This document shows, one piece after another, positions 1-7,700 of a stretch of 28,377 bases of DNA. Each line of letters opens with the position of its first letter. Position 1 is the stretch's first letter. The position numbers and the translations under genes were made by a program. This stretch comes from Lachnoclostridium sp. UBA3262. GTDB lineage: Bacteria > Bacillota > Clostridia > Lachnospirales > Lachnospiraceae. The notes beneath the pieces are model-generated. The model made no database searches, had not been told where the DNA came from, and saw only the letters and a list, made by a program, of their open reading frames with translations. Location of the stretch: NCBI GenBank assembly GCA_002362575.1, contig DEUM01000028.1, forward strand, positions 1-28,377, written 5' to 3'.

Positions 1-250
1 AGCGGTACAAATGCACCACCAGAGACAATCACATTACACTGCGGGCAGCACCTAAGGACCGGCGGGCGGCAACGCTGCCAAAAGGCAGGACAAGCAACAA
101 TGCAGACAACGAGTTTAGCGAAGGGCGGCGGAGTGCTTTTGCAAACGAAGGAGACGATTTATTTTTCGCAGTGAGTGATATCCCGGCAAAAAACGGTAGG
201 ATATCCGCCGCATAACCGCAAAAGGACTGAGCAATTACTCTGTGCCGAAT
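1..250. other. GC-richer non-coding stretch, candidate structured RNA (left-truncated)
   Basis: No convincing gene lies in the first 281 bases. An open frame runs from the window edge to a stop at 172-174, but its translation is low in hydrophobic residues and looks like translated non-coding DNA. The stretch is visibly richer in G+C than the intergenic DNA elsewhere. It holds a tetraloop hairpin (CTGCC-AAAA-GGCAG, about 86-99) and a perfect 7-bp stem (GATATCC 177-183 with GGATATC 199-205). Two further perfect 7-bp complementary pairs are GCGGCGG 125-131 with CCGCCGC 206-212 and CTTTTGC 136-142 with GCAAAAG 218-224. The last two pairs cross, as in a pseudoknot. Strand and function are unknown. 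It could be a conserved RNA, a dispersed repeat, or the untranslated tail of the cyclophilin message. No U-tract terminator is visible after the cyclophilin stop. Confidence 0.35.
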
Positions 251-281
251 GGGTTCGACTTGATACCATCAGGCTAAGCGT

Positions 282-815
282 TTACTGCCTGTCCGTCTTT
301 TCCGGTTCCGGGTATTCAATACCAAAGGTATCGACACAGACCTTTTTCATAACGACGGGAGTCATTGGCATATCTCCCCAGTCTGTATCGGTAGCAGCAA
401 TTTTATTTACGATATCCATGCCTTCGGTAATTTTTCCAAAAGCGGCATACGAGCCATCTAGATGAGGGGCGTCCTTGTGCATAATAAAAAACTGGGAGCC
501 TGCCGAGTCCGGCATCTGGGAACGTGCCATGGAGATAACGCCGGCACTGTGGTGAAGCTGGTTATCGAAGCCATTCGAAGAAAATTCACCGGGAATACAG
601 TAGTCCGGTCCTCCGGTTCCGTTGCCATCCGGATCTCCGCCCTGAATCATAAAGCCTTCAATGATGCGGTGAAAGGTAAGTCCATCATAAAAGCCCTTGT
701 TTACGAGAGAAATAAAATTGTTTACCGTATTTGGTGCGATTTCCGGGTACAGTTCCAGTTTCATGATATCTCCGGATGCCATTTCGATTGTTACAATTGG
801 ATTTTGTTCTGCCAT
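282..815 (-). CDS. Cyclophilin-type peptidyl-prolyl cis-trans isomerase
   Basis: A 177-residue protein that catalyses cis-trans isomerisation of prolyl bonds and assists protein folding. It is essentially a single cyclophilin domain. The catalytic-Arg motif FHRIIEGF is at about residues 48-55 (R50), followed by MIQGGDP at 56-62, SQFFI near 107-111 and HLDGSYAAFG near 118-127. The position of the Trp found in human CypA (cyclosporin contact) appears to be His, as is common in bacteria. No signal peptide is seen, so it is probably cytoplasmic. The start was chosen at MAEQNP because AAAGGA lies just upstream; an upstream in-frame Met adds 20 residues but lacks a ribosome site. It is transcribed divergently from spoIIGA. 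A promoter-like pair and a 0A box lie just upstream. The family call is firm; the client proteins are unknown. Confidence 0.93.
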   Translation of the reverse strand: MAEQNPIVTIEMASGDIMKLELYPEIAPNTVNNFISLVNKGFYDGLTFHRIIEGFMIQGGDPDGNGTGGPDYCIPGEFSSNGFDNQLHHSAGVISMARSQMPDSAGSQFFIMHKDAPHLDGSYAAFGKITEGMDIVNKIAATDTDWGDMPMTPVVMKKVCVDTFGIEYPEPEKTDRQ

Positions 816-858
816 TCTTAATATTCCTTTCTTTTTATAAAAATAAAATGATATACCC

Positions 859-887
859 ATTGTAAAAGAAATCAATTAAATATGCAA
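859..887 (-). promoter_or_regulatory. Putative sigma-A promoter for the cyclophilin gene
   Basis: On the minus strand TTGCAT (887-882) and TACAAT (864-859) are separated by 17 bp. They lie 44 bp upstream of the start codon. The -10 matches the consensus at five of six positions and the -35 at only three, so an activator would help. A perfect 0A box sits four bases upstream of this -35. Confidence 0.4.
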
Positions 888-891
888 GCGG

Positions 892-898
892 TTCGACA
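892..898 (-). promoter_or_regulatory. Perfect Spo0A box (TGTCGAA) upstream of the cyclophilin promoter
   Basis: The plus strand reads TTCGACA, the reverse complement of the Spo0A-binding heptamer TGTCGAA. It is centred about 43 bp before the predicted cyclophilin transcription start, a typical activator position. A 7-bp match can arise by chance. Its weight comes from a second perfect copy 75 bp away in front of a known Spo0A target. Confidence 0.45.
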
Positions 899-906
899 AA
901 GAGTGT

Positions 907-947
907 CAGAGGATAATTCACATATTTGGAATATCCTCTGTTTTTTT
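907..947 (+). terminator. Rho-independent terminator with no obvious gene upstream on its strand
   Basis: CAGAGGATA (907-915) pairs perfectly with TATCCTCTG (932-940), and seven T residues follow (941-947). The signal works only for plus-strand transcripts, yet the only gene to its left (cyclophilin) is on the minus strand. It may end an antisense or small RNA, or insulate the spoIIG promoter at 1010-1042 from incoming transcription. Confidence 0.7.
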
Positions 948-966
948 GTGCCATTTCTTTTCATTG

Positions 967-1042
967 TGTCGAAAAGAGGGGATAAATTTCCTGTTTTTCT
1001 CAGGCTCTTTTGACAAATTACGCTGTCATATGCCGCTATAAT
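967..1042 (+). promoter_or_regulatory. spoIIG-type Spo0A-controlled promoter with 21-bp spacer
   Basis: A consensus -35 TTGACA (1010-1015) and a consensus -10 TATAAT (1037-1042) are separated by 21 bp, too long for ordinary sigma-A use. A perfect 0A box TGTCGAA lies at 967-973, about -79 from the predicted start, and a 6/7 match TGACAAA (1011-1017) overlaps the -35. This mirrors the Bacillus subtilis spoIIG promoter, where Spo0A~P lets sigma-A polymerase use a promoter with an overlong (22 bp) spacer. It supports induction of spoIIGA-sigE at sporulation onset. Confidence 0.75.
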
Positions 1043-1084
1043 GTGAGCATGCAAAACAGTAAAAAATGAGAGCTGGGGAAAAAC

Positions 1085-1885
1085 ATGAAAGTTTACCTCG
1101 ATATATTTTTTCTTGTAAATACAGGAATGGATTTTGTTGTACTGATGATGGAAAGCTTTTTTCAAAAGAAAAAGATTCGGCTCTGGCGGCTGTTTCTGGC
1201 CGCAATGGCAGGGGCGGGAGTGTCAACAGGGTTTCTCATTTTTGGAGTCCGCAGGTATGTCTGGCTGATGTTGCTCTTATATCTTGTCGGCAGTATAGGG
1301 ATTTTATGGATTGCGTTTGGCAGGACGACAGCAGGAGCGTTTATCCGAAATCTTGTGTTTTTTTACATAGCAGCATTTTTGCTGGCGGGAATTCTGATGC
1401 AGATGCAAAGTGTTCTGGGCATACGGGGAAGCTCTTTTTTTCTTCTCACTGGTTCAGCCGTTACATTGGCTGCCGCACGCCATATGATACCGGCAGGGAG
1501 ACGATGGCGGAAAAAAACAGAGCAGTATTATCCAGTTTCAGTTTTCTATGGTGGGAAAAGCGTACATGGAAATGCCCTGCTGGATACGGGGAATCATCTG
1601 ACGGAGCCGTTTAGCAGGAAGCCAGTCACAATAGGGGAAAAGAAATTTATTGAGCCGCTGTTTGCAGGGGAAGAACGACCGGTAGTCCGTTACATACCAT
1701 TTCGTTCAGTTGGGAAAAAATCTGGTATGCTTCCCGCATTTCAGGCAGAGTATATTGAAATAAAAGGTCAGGGCGGCGTACGCTGCCGTGAGAAAAAACC
1801 GTGGATTGCTGTTTGTGAAAATGATGTATCTGTGGATGGGGAATACGAGCTGATTTTGCACCCGGATATGCTAATCAATTTATAA
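1085..1885 (+). CDS. spoIIGA: Sporulation sigma-E processing peptidase SpoIIGA
   Basis: A 266-residue membrane aspartic protease that removes the pro-sequence of sigma-E in the mother cell after asymmetric septation. The N-terminal half (about residues 3-135) has five hydrophobic segments. The cytoplasmic C-terminal domain carries the aspartyl-protease motif LLDTGN with catalytic Asp at residue 167, inside a conserved NALLDTGNHL block. It is shorter than the B. subtilis protein (about 309 residues). The start follows GGGGA and fits the family N-terminus (MKVYLDIFFLVN). The sigE start lies 21 bp downstream, so the two genes form the expected operon behind the Spo0A-type promoter. In related systems cleavage also depends on a forespore signal (SpoIIR), which is not in this window. 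Confidence 0.93.
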   Translation: MKVYLDIFFLVNTGMDFVVLMMESFFQKKKIRLWRLFLAAMAGAGVSTGFLIFGVRRYVWLMLLLYLVGSIGILWIAFGRTTAGAFIRNLVFFYIAAFLLAGILMQMQSVLGIRGSSFFLLTGSAVTLAAARHMIPAGRRWRKKTEQYYPVSVFYGGKSVHGNALLDTGNHLTEPFSRKPVTIGEKKFIEPLFAGEERPVVRYIPFRSVGKKSGMLPAFQAEYIEIKGQGGVRCREKKPWIAVCENDVSVDGEYELILHPDMLINL

Positions 1886-1906
1886 ATCGGAATGGAGGAT
1901 AATACT

Positions 1907-2653
1907 ATGTTACTGCGAATTTCAATGCCAAATCGGTTTCAGTTTCGGATGATTCAGGATTGGAAAAGTATATTTTTTCATCAAGGAGGTGATATTCACT
2001 ATATTGGAGGAGCGGAAATTCTCCCGGCGCCTCTTGAGCCGGGAGAAGAAGCCGCATGCATTGAATGTCTGGGAGCGGAAGAGGACGAACAGGCGAGAAA
2101 TATGCTGGTGGAGCATAATCTTCGTCTTGTCGTATACATAGCAAAGAAATTTGATAATACCGGTGTAGGTGTAGAGGATTTGATTTCCATTGGGACAATT
2201 GGGCTAATGAAAGCAATCAATACATTTAATCCGGGGAAAAATATAAAGCTGGCAACCTATGCCTCTCGTTGTATCGAAAATGAAATACTGATGTATCTAA
2301 GGCGAAATAACAAGACCAAAATGGAGGTTTCTATTGATGAACCGCTGAATGTAGATTGGGATGGAAATGAACTACTGCTGTCGGATATACTGGGGACAAG
2401 TGAGGATATCATTTATAAGGATATTGAACGTGAGGTTGATAGAAAGCTTCTGCGAAAAGCGCTGGAAACGTTGAGTGAGAGAGAGCAGAAAATCATTCGT
2501 CTCCGCTTTGGGCTGGGGGACGTGCAGGGGCGCGAGCTGACGCAGAAAGAAGTGGCGGACCGTCTCGGAATTTCACAGAGCTATATATCCAGACTCGAAA
2601 AGAAAATTATGAAGCGGCTGAAAAAAGAAATTCTGCGGCTGGAGGGCAGGTAA
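1907..2653 (+). CDS. sigE: RNA polymerase sporulation sigma factor sigma-E (pro-form)
   Basis: A 248-residue sigma-70-family factor that directs early mother-cell transcription in sporulation. Region 2 contains NLRLVVYIAKKF, EDLISIGTIGL and LATYASRCIENE, nearly identical to known sigma-E. Region 4 has the helix-turn-helix KEVADRLGISQSYISRLEK. The N-terminal ~31 residues are a basic, hydrophobic pro-sequence, and the likely SpoIIGA cut is near HYIGG (residues 31-35), the counterpart of YYIGG in B. subtilis. The ATG at 1907 was chosen because GGAGG (1894-1898) sits 8 bases before it; the in-frame ATG at 1892 has no ribosome site. Oddly, the codons before HYIGG contain a perfect 11-base Shine-Dalgarno sequence (1983-1993). 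The sigG gene often found next to sigE in Clostridia is absent. Confidence 0.95.
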   Translation: MLLRISMPNRFQFRMIQDWKSIFFHQGGDIHYIGGAEILPAPLEPGEEAACIECLGAEEDEQARNMLVEHNLRLVVYIAKKFDNTGVGVEDLISIGTIGLMKAINTFNPGKNIKLATYASRCIENEILMYLRRNNKTKMEVSIDEPLNVDWDGNELLLSDILGTSEDIIYKDIEREVDRKLLRKALETLSEREQKIIRLRFGLGDVQGRELTQKEVADRLGISQSYISRLEKKIMKRLKKEILRLEGR

Positions 2654-2828
2654 ATTGCTGAAAGATAAAGTTAAAGTGTGGCTTTTCCCTCGCAGAAACC
2701 TGCTAGTATCGCTCGCTGCAAAGGGAGGCTATTTATGCAGAAGTTAGCTATGCTATGTTAAAGCTATCTTTGCAGGAGCGTAAGTTGTACAAGTAATTGT
2801 ATATAATTGTATAGTAAAGTTAGAAAAT
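2654..2828. other. Gap after sigE with long-range hairpin and mini-ORFs
   Basis: No convincing gene. CTGCAAAG (2716-2723) pairs perfectly with CTTTGCAG (2768-2775), and flanking CTC/GAG extends the stem past one bulged base. Inside the loop an AGGGAGG site (2722-2728) sits six bases before an ATG that opens only eight codons (2735-2761). A 30-codon TTG-start frame (2655-2747) overlaps it and borrows GGAGGG from the sigE tail. These could be a decayed gene start or an RNA element. The stretch is too small to decide. Confidence 0.3.
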
Positions 2829-2830
2829 AA

Positions 2831-2903
2831 AAAACGCTCAATCAGGCGAGAAGCATGAATTTGCCCTGCAAATTACCCGCTTCGAGCCGATTGAGCGCTT
2901 TTT
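2831..2903. terminator. Large bidirectional terminator between convergent sigE and GH43 genes
   Basis: CGCTCAATC (2835-2843) pairs with GATTGAGCG (2889-2897). The stem continues inward with GAAGC/GCTTC (2850-2854/2879-2883) and is capped by a tight hairpin AATTTGC-CCT-GCAAATT (2858-2874). A-tracts lie to the left and T-tracts to the right, so it can stop transcripts arriving from either side. Confidence 0.85.
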
Positions 2904-2935
2904 ATTTTTATCCTACTATACCAATCCACATACAA

Positions 2936-4495
2936 TCACTTGTACATAAAATAATCAAAGTCAGCAACTGTTTTACTCGCCTGACCATTGGCAGTGGCAT
3001 AAATTCCGATGGTTGTTCCGACGAAGCCGCCGGCAACATCCGTGCTTAACATTCTTGCGTCTACATGGTCTGCCAGCGTGCGGAAGGTTTTGTCATCCGT
3101 GCTATAGGAGAAGGTTAAGTCCTGTCCTTCCTGTGAGAGGCGGAGAAACATATCAGGATAAAACTTGTCTAAAAGTGCTGTAGCAATCGTTTCTTCCTCG
3201 TCTTTATATGTTTTCACAAGGGACAGCATTGTTTTCTCTCCCTTCTTACTAATCAAAAACTGATAGTTAAAGGACTGGCTCTGATATATGACAAGCCCGG
3301 CGTTTTCGTTCTCTGATGCAGGCTCGAAGGTAACCGAAGTCTTTGCAACAAAGTCAAATGAGAGCTGCCGCCTGCATACATAGCTTGGGTTTCCTTTCGA
3401 GGATATGGTATCGGCGTCGAGCTTCATCCGCAGATATCCGGGACGGGCGCTCAAAGAATAATTTTCCTCCTTCGGATTCCGGATGTACATAAAATTCATC
3501 GGAAGTTCCGTGCAGTCAAAATCTTCAGTAGCAGGAATGTGGTCCACAGCGCCAGCCGGAAGATTCGGAGTGGCAACGGTGCTTTCGATAATTCCCTTGC
3601 CCGGATTGATAACCGGCCAGTCGCCCTCCCATATAAACGGTACAAGGTAGGTTTCCCGTCCAAGATTACGGTAGTATCCTCCCTTTGTGCGGGAAGCCAG
3701 ACAGACCATCCACCACTCACCATTTTGCGTTTCAACGATATCCGGGTGTCCGACATTTACAATCGGATAATTGTAACCGAGGTGCCGGTGAGTCAGTATC
3801 GGGTTTCCTCTGTGTCCTTCAAAAGGTTCCTTGAGGCTTTTGCTGCGTGCAATGGATACAGCGTGGTTATGGGCAGTACCGGCTTCCGAAATCAAAAGGT
3901 AGTACCAACCATTTCTTTTGTAAATATGCGGTCCCTCCGGCCATTCCACGCCGCGGAGCGCACCGTGCCATGCCGGATAACTTTCGCCAACCAGCTTCAT
4001 TGTCTTTAAATCCAGTTCCTGTATGTAGATCTCATTATCTCCAAAGTAGCGGGAACCCTCTCTGCGTTCCTGTGTACCGCAATAATAGCATTTTCCGTCA
4101 TCATCAAAGAAAAGGGAAGGATCAATGCCAGAGGAACCAAGCGGATATGGCTCAGACCATGGACCGGCAGGATCGGTTGCCGTCACAATAAAGTTTCCGA
4201 GGCGGCTGCTGACATTGGTTGTTATCATATAAAAGGTTCCGTCATGGTAGCGTAGTGTCGGGGCAAAGATACCTTCGCTTGTTTCCGCACCGGAAAGCGG
4301 AAGCTGTTCCTTTCGGTCAAGAATATTTCCAATCTGGTTCCAGTGAATCAAATCCTTGCTGTGGAAAATCGGGACGCCCGGAAAATAGGCGAAGGTAGAG
4401 GTGACAAGATAATAATCATCCTCTACACGGCAAACGGATGGATCCGGATAAAATCCCGGCAGAATAGGGTTTGTGTTCATCGTATAATTGTTCAT
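2936..4495 (-). CDS. Glycoside hydrolase family 43, beta-xylosidase/arabinofuranosidase
   Basis: A 519-residue inverting glycosidase, probably releasing xylose or arabinose from xylo-oligosaccharides in the cytoplasm (no signal peptide). The N-terminal five-bladed propeller shows the three expected acidic residues: D18 in FYPDPS (base), D125 in SGIDPS (pKa modulator) and E187 in WPEGPH (acid). From about residue 320 a beta-sandwich domain follows (GH43 C2-type, as in beta-xylosidases), with LPMNFMYIRNP and RQLSFDF landmarks. The start follows AAGGAG with 9-base spacing. The gene diverges from the large transport operon, and both share a control region with a 9-bp dyad. The family is firm; xylosidase versus arabinofuranosidase cannot be settled by eye, though the two-domain form and the GH67 context favour xylosidase. 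Confidence 0.92.
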   Translation of the reverse strand: MNNYTMNTNPILPGFYPDPSVCRVEDDYYLVTSTFAYFPGVPIFHSKDLIHWNQIGNILDRKEQLPLSGAETSEGIFAPTLRYHDGTFYMITTNVSSRLGNFIVTATDPAGPWSEPYPLGSSGIDPSLFFDDDGKCYYCGTQERREGSRYFGDNEIYIQELDLKTMKLVGESYPAWHGALRGVEWPEGPHIYKRNGWYYLLISEAGTAHNHAVSIARSKSLKEPFEGHRGNPILTHRHLGYNYPIVNVGHPDIVETQNGEWWMVCLASRTKGGYYRNLGRETYLVPFIWEGDWPVINPGKGIIESTVATPNLPAGAVDHIPATEDFDCTELPMNFMYIRNPKEENYSLSARPGYLRMKLDADTISSKGNPSYVCRRQLSFDFVAKTSVTFEPASENENAGLVIYQSQSFNYQFLISKKGEKTMLSLVKTYKDEEETIATALLDKFYPDMFLRLSQEGQDLTFSYSTDDKTFRTLADHVDARMLSTDVAGGFVGTTIGIYATANGQASKTVADFDYFMYK

Positions 4496-4541
4496 AAATC
4501 GATATCTCCTTACAGTGTTTTTGTGAATTTCCGTATAAATG

Positions 4542-4570
4542 ATTTTAATATAAGTAGAGAAGAAAGTAAA
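4542..4570 (-). promoter_or_regulatory. Putative promoter of the GH43 gene
   Basis: On the minus strand TTTACT (4570-4565) and TAAAAT (4547-4542) are separated by 17 bp, in AT-rich DNA about 46 bp before the GH43 start. The -35 match is modest, so this is tentative. Confidence 0.35.
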
Positions 4571-4586
4571 TAGAAAATATATTAGT

Positions 4587-4630
4587 TATAGTTTTCGTCA
4601 TTTTACATAAAAATAATGGCAAAAACTATA
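4587..4630. promoter_or_regulatory. Dyad, candidate operator shared by divergent promoters
   Basis: TATAGTTTT (4587-4595) and AAAACTATA (4622-4630) are perfect 9-base inverted repeats 26 bases apart; partial symmetry continues inward (CATTTT / AAAATaATG). The right arm overlaps the -35 of the plus-strand promoter (4629-4634), and the left arm lies upstream of the GH43 promoter. This fits a site for an unlinked regulator controlling both units. Confidence 0.45.
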
Positions 4631-4657
4631 GACATGTCACAAAAACAATGCTATAAT
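4629..4657 (+). promoter_or_regulatory. Sigma-A promoter of the xylan transport/catabolism operon
   Basis: TAGACA (4629-4634; five of six matches to TTGACA) and a perfect TATAAT (4652-4657) are separated by exactly 17 bp. The predicted transcript has a leader of about 110 bases before the first gene. The -35 overlaps one arm of the 9-bp dyad. Confidence 0.65.
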
Positions 4658-4773
4658 TTATTACAAACTGTATACAAATCATACAAAAAAAATCAAACGT
4701 GCAGGGGGCTGAGAGAGGATTTTTTTGGCAAACTGCATAAAAAGAGAAAGGACGAAAGGAGATTGCGACAGCT

Positions 4774-7700
4774 ATGTCAAAGTTGATGAAGAAAAAAGGC
4801 TTAAGGACATTCCTTGTGTTAGTGGTAGTAGTGGCAGCCGTAGTGCTGTTTTTTAAACTCACAGGTTCGTCAGTAAGCGACAACTCCGACAAGTACAAGG
4901 GCGTGAATCTGGATTCGGCAGACAGTTATGGACGTAGTGATACCTATGCCCAATACGCAAAAAGCCACGGTGATTCCACCCCGATAGGCGAAGACAACAC
5001 TTACTCTGTTGACCTTTTTAAATATAGTAAGGGCAGCAGTAAAATTTCCAAGAGAAGTGATGTGGGACCGAGCAATGACAAATCTGATGCGCTGCAGATT
5101 CCGGAAGATGAATATGCAGAGTTCACGGTAAATGTCAAAGAAGCCGGGTACTATAATTTCTTTGCTGAGTACTATCCTACTACGGACGAGGAGGACCGCG
5201 GAATCGCGATTGAATCGAAAGTGGAGATTAATGGAAAGGTTCCGTTTAATGGTGCAGACGCCATATCATTCGGACGCGTATATACCGATGAGGGTGAGCC
5301 GACGAAGGATAATCAGGGAAATGAGATTCGGGCAACCCAGATACAGGATCCGAATAGAAGCTGGATGCCTGCATACTTTGAAGATGCGACAGGATATGAG
5401 GTGGAGCCATATCGGTTTTATTTGGAAAAGGGGAAAAATACGGTTCGTCTGACTGGTGTAAATGAGAAACTGGTCATTCGCAAGTTTGTGATTGGAAACA
5501 AAGCCGACACACCTACATATGAGCAGTATGCACAGAAAAATGCTGGGGCGGTAAATAATGTCAAGGCAGATTATCTTCAGAGAATACAGGGTGAGAAAGC
5601 ACAGAGACGTTCTTCCCCTTCTCTGTATGCGACCTATGACAGAGCCTCCAGTGATACAGAATATGAGGACAAAGAAGGTAACATCAAGCAGAATAATACA
5701 GACAAACAAGTTCTGGATATGATTGGTGGTACCCAGTGGAAGGTTACAAACGACTGGATTGAATGGGACATGGAAGTGCCGGAAGAGGGCGACTATGTTA
5801 TCGGTATTAAGGGACGCCAAGGCTATAACCGTGGTTATCTTGCAAACCGTTCCCTGTATATTGACGGGGAGATTCCTTTCGAGGAAGTATCCCAGATTCG
5901 ATTTGCTTACAGCAACACATGGGAAATGAAGTGCCTTCAGAATGAAAAGGGAGAGCCGTATAAGTTCCACCTTACTGCAGGTAAACATACGATTAAGCTG
6001 AAAATCACTCTTGGTGATTTGGGACAGCATTTGTCAAAGCTGTCAGACAGTGTATTTAATATGAACAAGATGTATCGTACCATTCTTGTCCTGACCGGTA
6101 CAGAGCCGGATGAATACCGTGATTACCAGATTGAAAAGCATTATCCGCAGGTAATTAAGGCGATGGAGCTGGAGTCCAAGAGACTGTATAAGATTGTAGA
6201 TGATGTTGTTGCCTACACAGGAGAAAAGAGTGGAGAAATTTCAGTAGCACAGACGCTGGCTGCACAGATGGAAAAATTTGTGGAAAGACCGGACAAAATA
6301 CCTACCACACTCGCTAACTTTAAAGAAAATATCAGTTCCCTTGGTACCTCGATTAACAATCTGAGTGCAACTCCTCTCGATATTGATTATATCGTGCTGG
6401 CGGGAAGCAAGGAACAGCTTCCGGAAGTAAACGAGGGTGGATTTGATAAGCTGGTACACGAGAGTAAACTGTTTATCAATTCATTCCTGAGTGATTCTTC
6501 CGCACTTGGAAATGTATATGACTCAAAAGACAAAGATGTTATTGACGTGTGGATTACAGCCGGACGTGACCAGAGTACAATTTTGAAAAACATGGTTGAC
6601 CAGTTGTTTACACCAAAATCAAATATTAAAGTAAATGTCAAGCTGATTGACGCGGCGAATACCGCTACCTCGCAGGGTGTCAACGCCTTGCTGACATCTA
6701 CGATGTCCGGTAATGGTCCGGATGTGGCGCTTAACATTGCACAGACGGAGCCTGTCAACTATGCACTTCGTAATGCGGTTGTTGATTTGAAGCAGTTCGG
6801 CGGTGAACTCGACCAGGTTCTTTCCGAATACAGGGAAAGTGCATATGAGGCGTACAAATTCAACGGCGGTCTGTATGCGATACCGGAGACAGAAAACTAT
6901 AACGTGATGTTCTACCGAACTGATATCGTACAGGAAGACCTCGGAATCAATGTAGAGAAGGATGTCCAGACATGGGATGATGTATTAAAGATTCTTCCTA
7001 TTTTGCAGAAGAACAGCATGACCTTTGCGGTTCCTTCGGTAGAGCGTAAGATTGGTAATACGACCAATCCTGACCTTGCAAATTATTATGCACAGCTTTA
7101 TCAGAGAGGTGGAAGGCTGTTTGATGAAAAACAGCAGAGAACTTTGATTGGTAATACTGCCGGTATTAAGGCATTTGAATTTTATACAAAACTATTCACA
7201 AGTTATAAGCTGACGAAACAGTACGACTTCCCGAACCGTTTCCGAAGCGGTGAGATGCCAATCGGTGTAGCTGATTACAGTAACTTTAATACTTTGGCAG
7301 TATTTGCGCCGGAGATTAAAGGTCTTTGGAACTTTGCTATGATTCCTGGCGTGAAGCAGGAAGACGGCAGCATTAACCGTGCCGTTCAGTCATGGGGTAC
7401 CTGCTCTATGATGCTTCGCGGTGCAGATGAGAGAGACAAAAAGCAGATTAGCTGGGAATTTATGAAATGGTGGGCAAGTGCAGATACACAGGCAACATAT
7501 GCCAATGAACTTGAGGCTGTCATGGGTGCTTCGGCACGTTACGCAACAGCGAATAAAAAGACATTTGATACATTGTCATGGAGTAGTAAAGAGTCAGAAG
7601 CTTTGAAACAGCAGTGGAATTATGCATTTGGACTGCCGCAGATTGCCGGTGGATATTATGCAGAGCGTCATATCACAAATGCGATCCGTAAAGTTATGAA

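Noticed and set aside
1..174. Open frame from the window edge to a stop at 172-174 as a gene tail
   Set aside because: Its translation has no hydrophobic core or recognisable motif, and the DNA is dominated by complementary arms, so I treat it as non-coding.
248..262. GGGTTCGACT resembling a tRNA T-arm
   Set aside because: No acceptor stem, anticodon arm or CCA end could be built around it.
274..288. cre-like palindrome TAAGCGTTTA downstream of the cyclophilin stop
   Set aside because: The outer consensus bases do not match, and the position past a gene end makes catabolite control unlikely.
1066..1614. 182-codon frame overlapping spoIIGA
   Set aside because: It is in another frame of a clearly recognised gene and shows no motifs.
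5266..6030. 254-codon minus-strand frame inside the large binding-protein gene
   Set aside because: It is an antisense shadow without a ribosome site or family resemblance.
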